Part shown: positions 63,627 through 64,000 of the stretch, piece after piece
Numbering within the stretch: the stretch's first letter is position 1
Layout: each line of letters begins with the position of its first letter
Assembly: GCA_039621445.1 (NCBI GenBank)
Contig: CP154956.1
Coordinates: forward strand, 68,146,452 to 68,210,451
Direction of reading: 5' to 3'
Source: Euglena gracilis
Lineage: Eukaryota; Euglenida; Euglenophyceae; Euglenales
DNA: 64,000 nt
Translations under genes and position numbers: made by a program
Notes under the pieces: generated by a model
Seen by the model: the letters and a program-made list of their open reading frames with translations, nothing else
Database searches by the model: none
What the model was told of the DNA's origin: nothing

Positions 63627-64000
63627 GTAAGCTTGCGGAGCAAAGTGACACTAAGACGATGCATCACTTTTTTCCCCCTTACCCTTTTCAGGGGACACAT
63701 TCTGGCGCAGGAAAATTTTGAACAAAATGATAAGGCACGGTCAGTTTTAGCGATTTTTTTTTGCAGTGGACAAAAGAGAGGACAGGAAGACAATTTGGAC
63801 CATTTTTATTAAAAAAATTTCAGTCGCCTTCTTCGGCGAAAATGTTTCCTCGCAAAGCGGGGGAGATTGCTACCAGACTCTTTCCCCCCCGTCGTGAGGT
63901 ATTGTGACGCCGAAAATTGTGCATCATTTCCCGACCCCTGAAATTGAATTTTCCGTCATTTTTTCCCTTAAACTTTACTTCACGCCTTGCCTTTATTTTT

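Overview
This is nuclear DNA of a flagellated protist with very long, intron-rich genes. Exons are short (26-340 nt), rich in G/C at third codon positions, and usually bounded by GT...(pyrimidines)...AG. They sit in long, less GC-rich introns full of microsatellites, C/G homopolymer runs and small DNA-transposon remnants. No bacterial gene organisation, rRNA or tRNA was recognised. A second intron class lacks GT-AG and instead has CAG-like and CTG-like ends set 3 and 5 nt inside the intron. Together with a probable flagellar gene and TTAGGG-like repeats, this suggests a euglenid such as Euglena. That assignment is inference only. || Layout (all main genes on the + strand): (A) about 1997-27025, at least 17 exons of a modular protein with repeated DI[ED]GA / TNPLxPxY-LP motifs, a PYTLEDYKK segment and an EFAAKVPKPK C-terminal region, probably a flagellum- or cytoskeleton-associated protein. 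(B) 33333-37551, a coiled-coil protein ending in a PDZ domain. (C) 40974-53198, a type II membrane protein of glycosyltransferase family GT61, traceable from start codon to stop codon over 13 exons. (D) 54451-61952, an unrecognised protein of at least 9 exons. (E) 63209-63626, two exons of a basic/acidic low-complexity protein running off the right edge, with a possible minus-strand exon in the same place. The exons were chained by reading-frame phase. No RNA evidence was available. || The most interesting feature is the mobile DNA. Thirteen elements begin with CAG and end with CTG (or near variants), have inverted ends, and lie between direct repeats of 8 bp (exact in nine cases, one or two mismatches or 7 bp in four). 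Most are in introns or between genes. Three interrupt coding exons (genes A and D), and a fourth probably does. In each of these cases, removing the element plus exactly one 8-bp copy restores a continuous reading frame. Nonconventional euglenid introns, as I recall them, carry CAG at +4 to +6 and CTG at -8 to -6. That leaves 3 + 5 = 8 nt of flank inside the intron, which is one target-site copy. The window therefore seems to show introns of this class caught as recent transposon insertions. A second set of elements has poly-C/poly-G inverted ends and TA duplications. Both sets are nested in each other, and many share a GC-clamped hairpin of the GGCGC-TTC-GCGCC type.
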